Program-made: the position numbers and the translations under genes
In this document: in pieces, positions 17,650 to 25,433 of the stretch
Layout of the letters: each line of letters opens with the position of its first letter
Numbering within the stretch: the stretch's first letter is position 1
The notes under the pieces: model-generated
The model's database searches: none
What the model saw: only the letters and a program-made list of their open reading frames with translations
Told to the model about the DNA's origin: nothing
NCBI RefSeq assembly: GCF_001870435.1
Contig: NZ_MDDR01000039.1
Location: forward strand, 239,507-303,506
DNA: 64,000 bases
Source of the DNA: Pseudomonas costantinii
Lineage (GTDB): Bacteria > Pseudomonadota > Gammaproteobacteria > Pseudomonadales > Pseudomonadaceae
Direction: 5' to 3'

Positions 17650-18390
17650 TTAAGACGCAGCTTCTTTAGACGCTTCCAGCACCGACATATCGGTCGGTGT
17701 GTAGACCATCACCTGCAATACGTCGGAATGAAACTCCCGGCGATACAGCACCACCACTACCCCGCTGCTCATCAACATGAATAACCATGGGCTGGCAAAC
17801 CACGCCAGCATGGTCATACCGAAGTAGTAAGACCGCAGGCCGAAGTTGAACTGGTTGGCGGCCATGGAAATGACCCGTGCCGCCCGCAGCGCAAACGCCT
17901 TACGCTCCTGCTCCGACACATGCCGCTCACCGATCATCGGCGCCGACCCTACCAGCACCGCCGCAAAGTTGTATTGGCGCATACACCAACTGAACGTGAA
18001 GAATGCGTAAACGAAGACCAGCGCCAGGCACAACAGCTTGATTTCCGACATACCCTGGGAAGCCTGCTGCACCATGGGGATGTCCGCCAGCAGCGAGACC
18101 GCCCGTTCGGAAGCACCCAGCACGGTGAGAATACCGGCGAGGATGATCAGGGTGCTGGAGGCGAAGAACGAGGCATTGCGCTCCAGATTGCCGATCACAC
18201 TGGCGTCGGCGATACGGTTGTCGCGCAACAGCATGCGGCGCATCCAATCTTCGCGGTACAGGTGCAGCACGCTGGCCAGGCACGCAGTATCGCGGGCTTT
18301 CCAGGTGGCGTATCGGGTGTAACCGCCCCAGCACAGGACGAACCAGAGCGCGGCAAGCAGGTGGATCTGATTGGTTTCGACGAACGACAT
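17650..18390 (-). CDS. DUF599 family membrane protein
   Basis: A 246-residue protein starting MSFVETNQIHLLAALWFVL. Four hydrophobic segments are seen at about residues 8-26, 75-95, 112-138 and 190-220. The blocks WMRRMLLRDNRIADASVIGNLERNA (in two parts) and AANQFNFGLRSYYFG are typical of DUF599, whose function is unknown. The start at 18388-18390 is chosen because the upstream in-frame extension reads through a REP pair. AAGG lies 8 nt before the ATG. Confidence 0.82.
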   Translation of the reverse strand: MSFVETNQIHLLAALWFVLCWGGYTRYATWKARDTACLASVLHLYREDWMRRMLLRDNRIADASVIGNLERNASFFASSTLIILAGILTVLGASERAVSLLADIPMVQQASQGMSEIKLLCLALVFVYAFFTFSWCMRQYNFAAVLVGSAPMIGERHVSEQERKAFALRAARVISMAANQFNFGLRSYYFGMTMLAWFASPWLFMLMSSGVVVVLYRREFHSDVLQVMVYTPTDMSVLEASKEAAS

Positions 18391-18431
18391 GCGGGGCCTT
18401 ATACACAGTAAGAATGATGAGCACGATCTAC

Positions 18432-18519
18432 TGTGGGAGCTGGCTTGCCTGCGATGGCGTTTTCCAGTCGATGCCAGGTCGTCTGACCCGACACTATCGC
18501 AGGCAAGCCAGCTCCCACA
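18432..18519. repeat. REPIN (inverted REP pair)
   Basis: Perfect 24-bp inverted arms at 18432-18455 and 18496-18519 (TGTGGGAGCTGGCTTGCC and its complement) flank a 40-nt loop. It lies in the gap upstream of the DUF599 gene. Confidence 0.92.
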
Positions 18520-18599
18520 TTGACCGGGTTCCAACTTGAAATTTTCGTAATCTGTTCGACGTTAGCCCAGATCAAAAGACACTGCGCGCGCCCCATAAA

Positions 18600-18631
18600 A
18601 AATGCCCCGTATCGATTGATACGAGGCATTT
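18600..18631 (-). terminator. terminator of braB
   Basis: A 14-bp stem with one mismatch, 18600-18613 with 18618-18631 (core ATGCCCCGTATC), closes a 4-nt loop. On the minus strand it is followed by a T run, just beyond the braB stop. Confidence 0.88.
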
Positions 18632-18652
18632 CGGTACAACGCAGAACCAGCG

Positions 18653-19966
18653 TTACGCGATGGCTTCGCTACGCTTGCCGAGCATGCGGTCAACCACTAC
18701 CGCGACGACCAAGGTCATCACCGACGGCACCAGCCACGCCAGGCCTTGCTCGCTCAGCGGCAGGTGCGCCAATTGCGCAGGCATCCAATCCGCCAAGCCA
18801 GCGCCCTTGAGCGCATCGATGCAACCAAAGATGAACGACACCAACATCACCGGACCAACGATACGGCCCTGCTCCTGCCAGAAGTCTTTACAGAAGCTCA
18901 GGGCCACCAGCACGATGCACGGCGGATAGATCGCGGTCAGCACCGGGATCGAGAAAGCGATCAGCTTGGTCAGGCCCAGGTTGGAGACGAACAACGAGAA
19001 CACCGCCAGGATTACCACCAGCGTCTTGTAGGACAGCGGCAGTACACGGCTGAAGTACTCGGCGCAGGCGCAGGTCAGGCCCACCGCAGTCACCAGGCAC
19101 GCCAAGGAGATCAATACTGCAAGGAAGCCGCTCCCCAGGGAGCCGAAGGTGTGTTGCACGTAGGCATGCAAAACCGCAGCGCCATTGCTTGCACCAGCGG
19201 CCACTGCATGGCTGCCCGCCCCCAGTCGGAACAGGCTGATGTACACCAACGCCAGACCCACGCCGGCAATCAGCCCGGCAATGATCGCGTAGCGGGTGAT
19301 CAGCTTCGGCGACTCGACACCACGAGAGCGAATAGCGTTGACGATGACAATGCCGAAGACCAGGGCGCCCAGGGTATCCATGGTCAGGTAACCATTGATG
19401 AAACCTTGGGAAAACGGTGCGGCGACATATTCAGGGGTAGCGACACCCACATCACCGGCCGGCAAGGCAAATGCTGCGATGCCCAATACCGCCAGGGCGA
19501 TGATCTTCAACGGCGCCAGGAAGCGCCCTACAGTGTCCAGCAAACGGCCAGGGTACAGGGAGATGAAGAACACCAGCAGGAAGTACACCGAGCTGTAGAG
19601 GAACAGCGCCAGCGGGCTCTCCCCGGTCAGCGGTGCCAGACCCACTTCAAACGAAACGGTCGCGGTACGAGGGGTCGCGAACAGCGGCCCTACCGCCAAA
19701 TACGCCGCCGCCGCCAGCAGGCCACCGGCGATCTTGCCGATTGGGCTGCTCAGTGCGTCCATACCGCCGCCGACCTTGGCCAAGGCGATCACGGTGACCA
19801 CCGGCAGACCGACTGCCGTGATCAGGAAGCCCAGCGCCGCCATCCAGACATGAGGCCCGGACTGCAAACCAACGATCGGCGGGAAGATGATGTTGCCGGC
19901 GCCCACGAACAGGGCAAAAGTCATAAAGCCTAACGCCAGGATGTCCTGGCTTTTCAACACTTTCAT
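18653..19966 (-). CDS. braB: branched-chain amino acid transporter (LIVCS family)
   Basis: A 437-residue inner membrane carrier with about 12 hydrophobic segments. The start MKVLKSQDILALGFMTFALF and GAGNIIFPP are hallmarks of BrnQ/BraB/BraZ carriers, which import Leu, Ile and Val with Na+ or H+. It lies next to sucD as braB does in PAO1. The start at 19964-19966 gives the family N-terminus; no good Shine-Dalgarno sequence precedes it (TATTTCCTCAA), which is unusual. A perfect 18-bp palindrome and a dispersed repeat lie in its long upstream region. Confidence 0.93.
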   Translation of the reverse strand: MKVLKSQDILALGFMTFALFVGAGNIIFPPIVGLQSGPHVWMAALGFLITAVGLPVVTVIALAKVGGGMDALSSPIGKIAGGLLAAAAYLAVGPLFATPRTATVSFEVGLAPLTGESPLALFLYSSVYFLLVFFISLYPGRLLDTVGRFLAPLKIIALAVLGIAAFALPAGDVGVATPEYVAAPFSQGFINGYLTMDTLGALVFGIVIVNAIRSRGVESPKLITRYAIIAGLIAGVGLALVYISLFRLGAGSHAVAAGASNGAAVLHAYVQHTFGSLGSGFLAVLISLACLVTAVGLTCACAEYFSRVLPLSYKTLVVILAVFSLFVSNLGLTKLIAFSIPVLTAIYPPCIVLVALSFCKDFWQEQGRIVGPVMLVSFIFGCIDALKGAGLADWMPAQLAHLPLSEQGLAWLVPSVMTLVVAVVVDRMLGKRSEAIA

Positions 19967-20159
19967 TTGAGGAAATACCACACTACTGAATCGGAATTTA
20001 GAGAGGGCTTCCCTATGGATGAGGGAAATACTGCCGGCCCTTATGGGAGCCGACCGGTCTAGCGCGGGGCTTCCTTTTGGGATGCGCACGCATAAAGAGG
20101 CGGCTAGGGTACAGAATTAGGCTGACAAACGCACTGTTGCAGGGCGAACTGTCCGATAA

Positions 20160-20177
20160 GCGACATTTTAATGTCGC
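20160..20177. other. 18-bp palindrome upstream of braB
   Basis: GCGACATT and AATGTCGC are perfect 8-bp arms around TT. On the plus strand it is followed by GTTTTC, so it could also act as a small terminator. It lies about 195 nt upstream of the braB start, beside the dispersed repeat at 20194. The rest of the 414-bp gap 19967-20380 holds that repeat and the sucD terminator. Confidence 0.45.
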
Positions 20178-20193
20178 GTTTTCATACTTAATT

Positions 20194-20312
20194 GATCGTT
20201 CCCACGCTCTGCGTGGGAATGCCGCTCTGGACGCTCCGCGTCCCGCCTTGATCCTGCGTAGGTGACGCGCAGCGTCACGGGATGCATTCCCACGCAGAAC
20301 GTGGGAACGATC
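20194..20312. repeat. 119-bp dispersed palindromic repeat, copy 1
   Basis: The ends GATCGTTCCCACG and CGTGGGAACGATC are perfect 13-bp inverted repeats, and the arms extend to 29 bp with one mismatch. An inner pair (GACGCTCCGCGTCCCGCC on the left, GTGACGCGCAGCGTCAC on the right) forms further hairpins. A second copy lies at 33490-33623. This is an interspersed repeat of fluorescens-group Pseudomonas, without a coding region. Confidence 0.9.
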
Positions 20313-20322
20313 CCCCAAAACG

Positions 20323-20352
20323 CACAAAGGCCACCCGAAGGTGGCCTTTGTG
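20323..20352 (-). terminator. terminator of the suc operon
   Basis: CACAAAGGCCACC (20323-20335) pairs perfectly with 20340-20352 over CGAA. It lies 28 nt beyond the sucD stop codon; on the minus strand the stem is followed by CGTTTTGG. Confidence 0.88.
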
Positions 20353-20380
20353 TTGGTAAAGCGTCAGCTAAGCGCGAGGC

Positions 20381-21262
20381 TTACTTGACAGCCCAACCGG
20401 TCAGCTCGGACAAAGCCTTGCCGATGTCTGCCAGCGAACGCACGGTTTTAACGCCTGCGTCTTCCAGGGCAGCAAACTTCTCGTCTGCAGTGCCTTTGCC
20501 GCCGGAGATGATTGCGCCAGCATGGCCCATGCGCTTGCCAGCAGGGGCAGTCACACCAGCGATGTAGGAAACAACCGGCTTGGTCACGTGTGCCTTGATG
20601 TAGGCAGCCGCTTCTTCTTCAGCCGAACCGCCGATCTCACCGATCATGACGATCGCTTCGGTCTTCGGGTCTTCCTGGAACAGCTTCAGGATGTCGATGA
20701 AGTTCGAGCCTGGGATCGGGTCACCACCGATGCCGACGCAAGTCGACTGACCGAAACCGGCGTCAGTAGTTTGCTTAACAGCTTCGTAGGTCAGGGTGCC
20801 GGAACGCGAAACGATACCGACTTTACCTGGCAAGTGAATGTGACCTGGCATGATGCCGATCTTGCATTCGCCTGGAGTGATCACGCCTGGGCAGTTAGGG
20901 CCGATCAGGGTAACACCCAGCTCGTCGCACTTAACTTTAGCGTCCAGCATGTCCAGGGTAGGAATGCCTTCGGTGATGCAAACGATCAGCTTGATGCCGC
21001 CGAATGCTGCTTCCAGGATGGAATCCTTGCAGAAAGGAGCTGGAACGTAGATCACGCTGGCGGTAGCGCCAGTTTGAGCAACAGCATCTTTCACAGTGTT
21101 GAACACTGGCAGGCCCAGGTGCTCGGTGCCGCCTTTGCCCGGAGTTACGCCGCCAACCATCTTGGTGCCGTATTCGATGGCTTGCTGGGTGTGGAAACTA
21201 CCTTGCGAACCGGTAATACCCTGGCAGATAACTTTGGTGTCTTTATTGATCAGGACGCTCAT
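20381..21262 (-). CDS. sucD: succinyl-CoA synthetase alpha subunit
   Basis: A 293-residue protein. It begins MSVLINKDTKVICQGITG (CoA-binding domain), has GPNCPGVITPGE in the middle, and shows the phosphohistidine motif GHAGAIISGGKGTADEK near residue 245. With SucC it converts succinyl-CoA to succinate with NTP formation in the TCA cycle. Its ATG overlaps the sucC stop by 1 nt (TAATG), so the subunits are coupled in translation. A terminator follows. Confidence 0.97.
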   Translation of the reverse strand: MSVLINKDTKVICQGITGSQGSFHTQQAIEYGTKMVGGVTPGKGGTEHLGLPVFNTVKDAVAQTGATASVIYVPAPFCKDSILEAAFGGIKLIVCITEGIPTLDMLDAKVKCDELGVTLIGPNCPGVITPGECKIGIMPGHIHLPGKVGIVSRSGTLTYEAVKQTTDAGFGQSTCVGIGGDPIPGSNFIDILKLFQEDPKTEAIVMIGEIGGSAEEEAAAYIKAHVTKPVVSYIAGVTAPAGKRMGHAGAIISGGKGTADEKFAALEDAGVKTVRSLADIGKALSELTGWAVK

Positions 21263-22428
21263 TATTTGCCCTCCGCAGCTTTAACAACTTGTTGAGCAGC
21301 GTCGGTCAGGCTGGTAGCCGCGATGATGTTCAAACCGCTTTCTGCCAGTACTTTAGCGCCCAGTTCAGCGTTGTTACCTTCAAGGCGAACAACAACCGGG
21401 ATTTTAACGCCAACTTCTTTCACTGCACCGATGATGCCTTCGGCAATCATGTCGCAACGAACGATGCCGCCGAAGATGTTGACCAGTACTGCAGCGACGT
21501 TGGAGTCGGACAGGATGATCTTGAAAGCTTCGGTTACGCGTTCTTTGGTAGCACCGCCGCCCACGTCGAGGAAGTTGGCTGGTTTGCCGCCATGCAGGTT
21601 GACGATGTCCATGGTACCCATGGCCAGGCCAGCACCGTTGACCATGCAACCGATGTTACCTTCCAAGGCTACGTAGTTCAGTTCGAACTTGGCAGCGTGC
21701 GCTTCGCGCGGATCGTCTTGCGACGGATCGTGGAAAGTCTTCAGCTTAGGCTGACGGTACATGGCGTTGGCGTCGATGTTGATCTTGGCGTCGAGGCAAT
21801 GCAGATCGCCGTCAGCCTTGATCACCAGCGGGTTCACTTCCAGCAGGGCCAGATCGTGATCCTGGAACAGTTTGGCCAGACCTACGAAGATCTTGGCGAA
21901 CTGGGCAACTTGCTTGCCTTCCAGGCCCAGCTGGAAAGCCAGCTCGCGACCCTGGAATGGCTGAGCGCCAACCAGTGGATCGATAGTGGCTTTCAGAATT
22001 TTTTCTGGGGTTTCGTGAGCGATCTTCTCGATGTCCACGCCACCTTCGGTGGAAGCCATGAACACGATGCGACGGCTCGAACGGTCAACGACAGCGCCCA
22101 GGTACAGCTCTTTAGCGATATCAGTGCACGATTCAACCAGGATCTTGGTGACTGGTTGGCCATTGGCATCAGTCTGGTAAGTCACCAGACGCTTGCCCAG
22201 CCACTGCTGTGCGAAGGCCTTGGCGTCTTCTTTGCTGCGAACCAGCTTAACGCCGCCCGCTTTACCGCGACCACCAGCGTGGACCTGGGCTTTGACAACC
22301 CACTCGGTACCACCGATTTTGTCGCAAGCTTCTGCTGCTGCTTCCGGGGTGTCTACTGCGTAGCCCTTGGATACTGGCAGGCCGTATTCAGCGAACAGCT
22401 GCTTACCCTGATACTCGTGAAGATTCAT
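21262..22428 (-). CDS. sucC: succinyl-CoA synthetase beta subunit
   Basis: A 388-residue ATP-grasp protein, the normal SucC length, starting MNLHEYQGKQLFAEYGLPVS. The ATP-grasp domain carries VVKAQVHAGGRGKAGGVKL, and LDVGGGATKERVTEAF lies in the C-terminal ligase domain. It provides nucleotide and succinate binding. The start at 22426-22428 is the family start. A 200-bp gap with a nested inverted repeat separates it from lpd upstream, so sucCD may have an extra promoter or an RNA processing site. Confidence 0.97.
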   Translation of the reverse strand: MNLHEYQGKQLFAEYGLPVSKGYAVDTPEAAAEACDKIGGTEWVVKAQVHAGGRGKAGGVKLVRSKEDAKAFAQQWLGKRLVTYQTDANGQPVTKILVESCTDIAKELYLGAVVDRSSRRIVFMASTEGGVDIEKIAHETPEKILKATIDPLVGAQPFQGRELAFQLGLEGKQVAQFAKIFVGLAKLFQDHDLALLEVNPLVIKADGDLHCLDAKINIDANAMYRQPKLKTFHDPSQDDPREAHAAKFELNYVALEGNIGCMVNGAGLAMGTMDIVNLHGGKPANFLDVGGGATKERVTEAFKIILSDSNVAAVLVNIFGGIVRCDMIAEGIIGAVKEVGVKIPVVVRLEGNNAELGAKVLAESGLNIIAATSLTDAAQQVVKAAEGK

Positions 22429-22540
22429 GCTTTTTACCGTCTTCGTTAGGTACTGCGCATTCGGCGCTGCGCTCATTATGAGTGCCGCGCCACCTGTGAC
22501 TGCTGCTTGCACAACTTGCTGGGCTCAAGGCCCGTAAAGC

Positions 22541-22586
22541 TGCGCAAGACTGCGTCCAGCGGATATTCCGCGGTGAGTCTTGCGCA
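22541..22586. other. nested inverted repeat between lpd and sucC
   Basis: TGCGCAAGACT (22541-22551) and AGTCTTGCGCA (22576-22586) are perfect 11-bp arms. Inside the loop GCGGA-TAT-TCCGC (22559-22571) forms a second hairpin. There is no T run, so it does not look like a simple terminator; an mRNA processing or stability element within the suc transcript is more likely. Confidence 0.55.
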
Positions 22587-22630
22587 CAAGGCTCACGACG
22601 GGCAACCGCCGTGGTTTCTTATTATCTCGT

Positions 22631-24067
22631 TTAGCGCTTCTTCTTGTTGGCGATGTGGATGGCATGGCCATTCACTGCCAACGCGGCTTCGTGCAGCGCT
22701 TCGGACAGGGTCGGATGGGAGAAGACCATCATACCGATGTCCTCGGCACTGGTGCCGAATTCCATACCGATCGCGCCCTGCTGAACCAGTTCTGCTGCGC
22801 CTGGGCCAATCACATGGACGCCCAATACACGGTCAGTCTTGGCATCAGCGATGACTTTGACAAAACCACCGGTGTCGTTAGCTGCCATGGCACGGCCAGA
22901 AGCGGCAAACGGGAAGGTGCCGACGTTAACTTCAACGCCTTCAGCTTTCAACTGCTGTTCGTTCTTGCCGACCCATGCAATTTCCGGGTGGGTATAAATA
23001 ACCGATGGGATCAGGTCGTAGTTCATCTGGGTTTTGTGGCCCTTGATGCGCTCGACAACCATGATGCCTTCTTCGGAAGCCTTGTGCGCCAGCATCATGC
23101 CGCGAACCACGTCGCCGATGGCGTAGACGCCAGGAACGGTGGTAGCGCAGTGATCGTCAACATGCACGTAACCGCGCTCGTCGAGGGTCACACCACTGTC
23201 GGAAGCCAGCAGGTCGTTGGTCACTGGACGGCGACCAACGGCTACGATCAGCTTGTCGAACGTAATGGTTTGCTCGCCATTCTTGTCGGTGTAGGTCACA
23301 ACGACTTCTTGGCCGTTGACCTTGGAGCCGGTAACACGGGCGCCCAGCTTGATGTCCAGACCTTGTTTGGTCAGGGTTTTCAGCGCTTCTTTGGACACCG
23401 CGGTGTCGGCAGCCAGCAGGAACGTGTCCAGGGCTTCCAGAACGGTGACTTCGGAACCCAGACGGGACCATACCGAACCCAGTTCCAGGCCGATCACGCC
23501 AGCGCCGATCACACCCAGACGCTTAGGAACAGCTTGGAATTCCAGGGCGCCGGTCGAATCAACGATCACGTTGTTGTCGACTGGAGCAGGTGGAATGTCG
23601 ATTGGGCGCGAACCTGGAGCCAGGATCACGTTTTCAGCTTCGATAACTTCAACCGAACCGTCTGGCTTGGTGATTTCGATCTTCTTGCCGGCCAGCAGCT
23701 TGCCGTGGCCCTGGATCGACGTTACGCCATTGGCCTTGAACAAGGTCGCAACGCCGGAAGTCAGACCCTTAACGATGTTGGCTTTACGGCCGACCATTGC
23801 TGGCACGTCCATAGTCACGCCAGCGTGGTTAATGCCGTGGATCGCGAAACCGTCTTGGGCTTCGTGGAATTTCCAGGAGCTGTCCAGCAGCGCCTTGGAA
23901 GGAATGCAACCGACGTTCAGGCAAGTACCGCCCAGTGCCAGTTTGCCTTCCTTGTCGGTGTATTTTTCGATGCAAGCAGTCGAGAGGCCCAGTTGTGCAG
24001 CCTTGATGGCGGCAACATAGCCGCCAGGACCTGCACCAATCACTACAACGTCAAATTTCTGCGACAT
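22631..24067 (-). CDS. lpd: dihydrolipoamide dehydrogenase (E3)
   Basis: A 478-residue flavoprotein. The FAD-binding motif GAGPGGYVAA is at residues 11-20 and the redox disulfide C49-C54 lies in GGTCLNVGCIPSK; the NAD motif VIGAGVIGLELG and the C-terminal HPEIAWVG and HVIGPGAAE segments follow. As E3 of the 2-oxoglutarate dehydrogenase complex it reoxidises SucB lipoate. This is the lpdG-type copy by position. GAGGAA precedes the ATG at 24065-24067. Confidence 0.97.
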   Translation of the reverse strand: MSQKFDVVVIGAGPGGYVAAIKAAQLGLSTACIEKYTDKEGKLALGGTCLNVGCIPSKALLDSSWKFHEAQDGFAIHGINHAGVTMDVPAMVGRKANIVKGLTSGVATLFKANGVTSIQGHGKLLAGKKIEITKPDGSVEVIEAENVILAPGSRPIDIPPAPVDNNVIVDSTGALEFQAVPKRLGVIGAGVIGLELGSVWSRLGSEVTVLEALDTFLLAADTAVSKEALKTLTKQGLDIKLGARVTGSKVNGQEVVVTYTDKNGEQTITFDKLIVAVGRRPVTNDLLASDSGVTLDERGYVHVDDHCATTVPGVYAIGDVVRGMMLAHKASEEGIMVVERIKGHKTQMNYDLIPSVIYTHPEIAWVGKNEQQLKAEGVEVNVGTFPFAASGRAMAANDTGGFVKVIADAKTDRVLGVHVIGPGAAELVQQGAIGMEFGTSAEDIGMMVFSHPTLSEALHEAALAVNGHAIHIANKKKR

Positions 24068-24165
24068 GAAAATAGTTCCTCTATTTAGCAGCAAGCTTTC
24101 AAGCCGCAAGCCCTGAGCCAAACTGCCTTATGGGCAGCCTGTCACAGAGCCTGCAGCTGCTTCTA

Positions 24166-25389
24166 TCAGATATCCAGCAGCAGACGAGCCGGGTCTTCCA
24201 GCAGGTTCTTGATGGTCACCAGGAAAGTCACGGCTTCTTTACCATCGATCAGGCGGTGATCGTACGACAGCGCCAGGTACATCATCGGGCGGATCACGAC
24301 TTGGCCGTTGATCGCCATAGGACGCTGCAGAATGTTGTGCATGCCCAGGATCGCAGCTTGTGGCGGGTTGACGATCGGGGTCGACATCATCGAACCGAAG
24401 GTACCACCGTTAGTAATGGTGAAGGTACCACCGGTCATCTCGTCGATGGTCAGCTTGCCGTCACGGGCTTTCTTACCGAAACCGGCGATGCCGCCTTCGA
24501 TTTCAGCCAGGCTCATCAGCTCAGCGTTACGCAGAACCGGCACCACCAGGCCACGGTCGCTGGACACGGCAACGCCGACGTCTGCATAGCCGTGGTAAAC
24601 GATGTCGGTGCCGTCGATGGAAGCGTTGACTGCCGGGTAGCGTTTCAGCGCTTCGGTAGCCGCTTTCACGAAGAACGACATGAAGCCCAGGCGCACGCCG
24701 TTGTGGGACTTCTCGAACAGATCCTTGTACTTCGAACGCAGAGCCATGACTTCGGTCATGTCGACTTCGTTGAAAGTAGTCAGCATCGCCATGTTCGACT
24801 GTGCTTCAACCAGGCGCTTGGCCACGGTGGCACGAACGCGAGTCATCGGTACGCGCTTCTCGGTGCGGTCGCCAGCAGCGAACACAGGCGCAGCGGCAGC
24901 CGGAGCAGCAGCCTTGGCAGGTGCGGCAGCCGGAGCGTTTTTCTTGGCTTCAACCGCAGCAACCACGTCTTCCTTGGTCACACGGCCGTCTTTGCCGGTG
25001 CCTTTGATGGAAGCCAGGTTGATGCCGTTTTCTTCGGCCAACTGACGAGCAGCCGGGGCAGCGATTGGATCTTCGCCACCAGCAGCTGGGGCGGCAGCTG
25101 GAGCAGAAGCGGCAGCCGGTGCAGCAGCGGCTGGAGCAGCGGTAGCAGCACCGCCCTCTTCGATCGAGCCCAGCACTTGGTTCGACAGGACGGTAGCGCC
25201 CTCTTCAGCAACGATCGCGCCCAGCACGCCGTCAGCCTCAGCCAACACTTCCAGAACGACTTTGTCGGTCTCGATGTCAACGATCAGGTCGTCACGCTTG
25301 ACGGCCTCACCTGGTTTTTTGTGCCAGGTGGCAACGGTGCCATCGGCAACCGATTCCGGGAATGACGGGGCTTTGATTTCGATAGCCAT
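24166..25389 (-). CDS. sucB: 2-oxoglutarate dehydrogenase E2 (dihydrolipoyl succinyltransferase)
   Basis: A 407-residue protein. The lipoyl domain has K43 in DIETDKVVLE, followed by an Ala/Pro-rich linker (about 80-105), the E3-binding domain (ARQLAEENGINLASIKGTG), a second Ala-rich linker, and the catalytic domain ending with SYDHRLIDGKEAV, which carries the active-site histidine. It forms the core of the complex with SucA and Lpd. The start is ATG 25387-25389, 44 nt after the sucA stop. Confidence 0.97.
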   Translation of the reverse strand: MAIEIKAPSFPESVADGTVATWHKKPGEAVKRDDLIVDIETDKVVLEVLAEADGVLGAIVAEEGATVLSNQVLGSIEEGGAATAAPAAAAPAAASAPAAAPAAGGEDPIAAPAARQLAEENGINLASIKGTGKDGRVTKEDVVAAVEAKKNAPAAAPAKAAAPAAAAPVFAAGDRTEKRVPMTRVRATVAKRLVEAQSNMAMLTTFNEVDMTEVMALRSKYKDLFEKSHNGVRLGFMSFFVKAATEALKRYPAVNASIDGTDIVYHGYADVGVAVSSDRGLVVPVLRNAELMSLAEIEGGIAGFGKKARDGKLTIDEMTGGTFTITNGGTFGSMMSTPIVNPPQAAILGMHNILQRPMAINGQVVIRPMMYLALSYDHRLIDGKEAVTFLVTIKNLLEDPARLLLDI

Positions 25390-25433
25390 TATCTGTGGGT
25401 CCTTAAAATTCGGTTTCAGTCAGCGCGAAGGCG

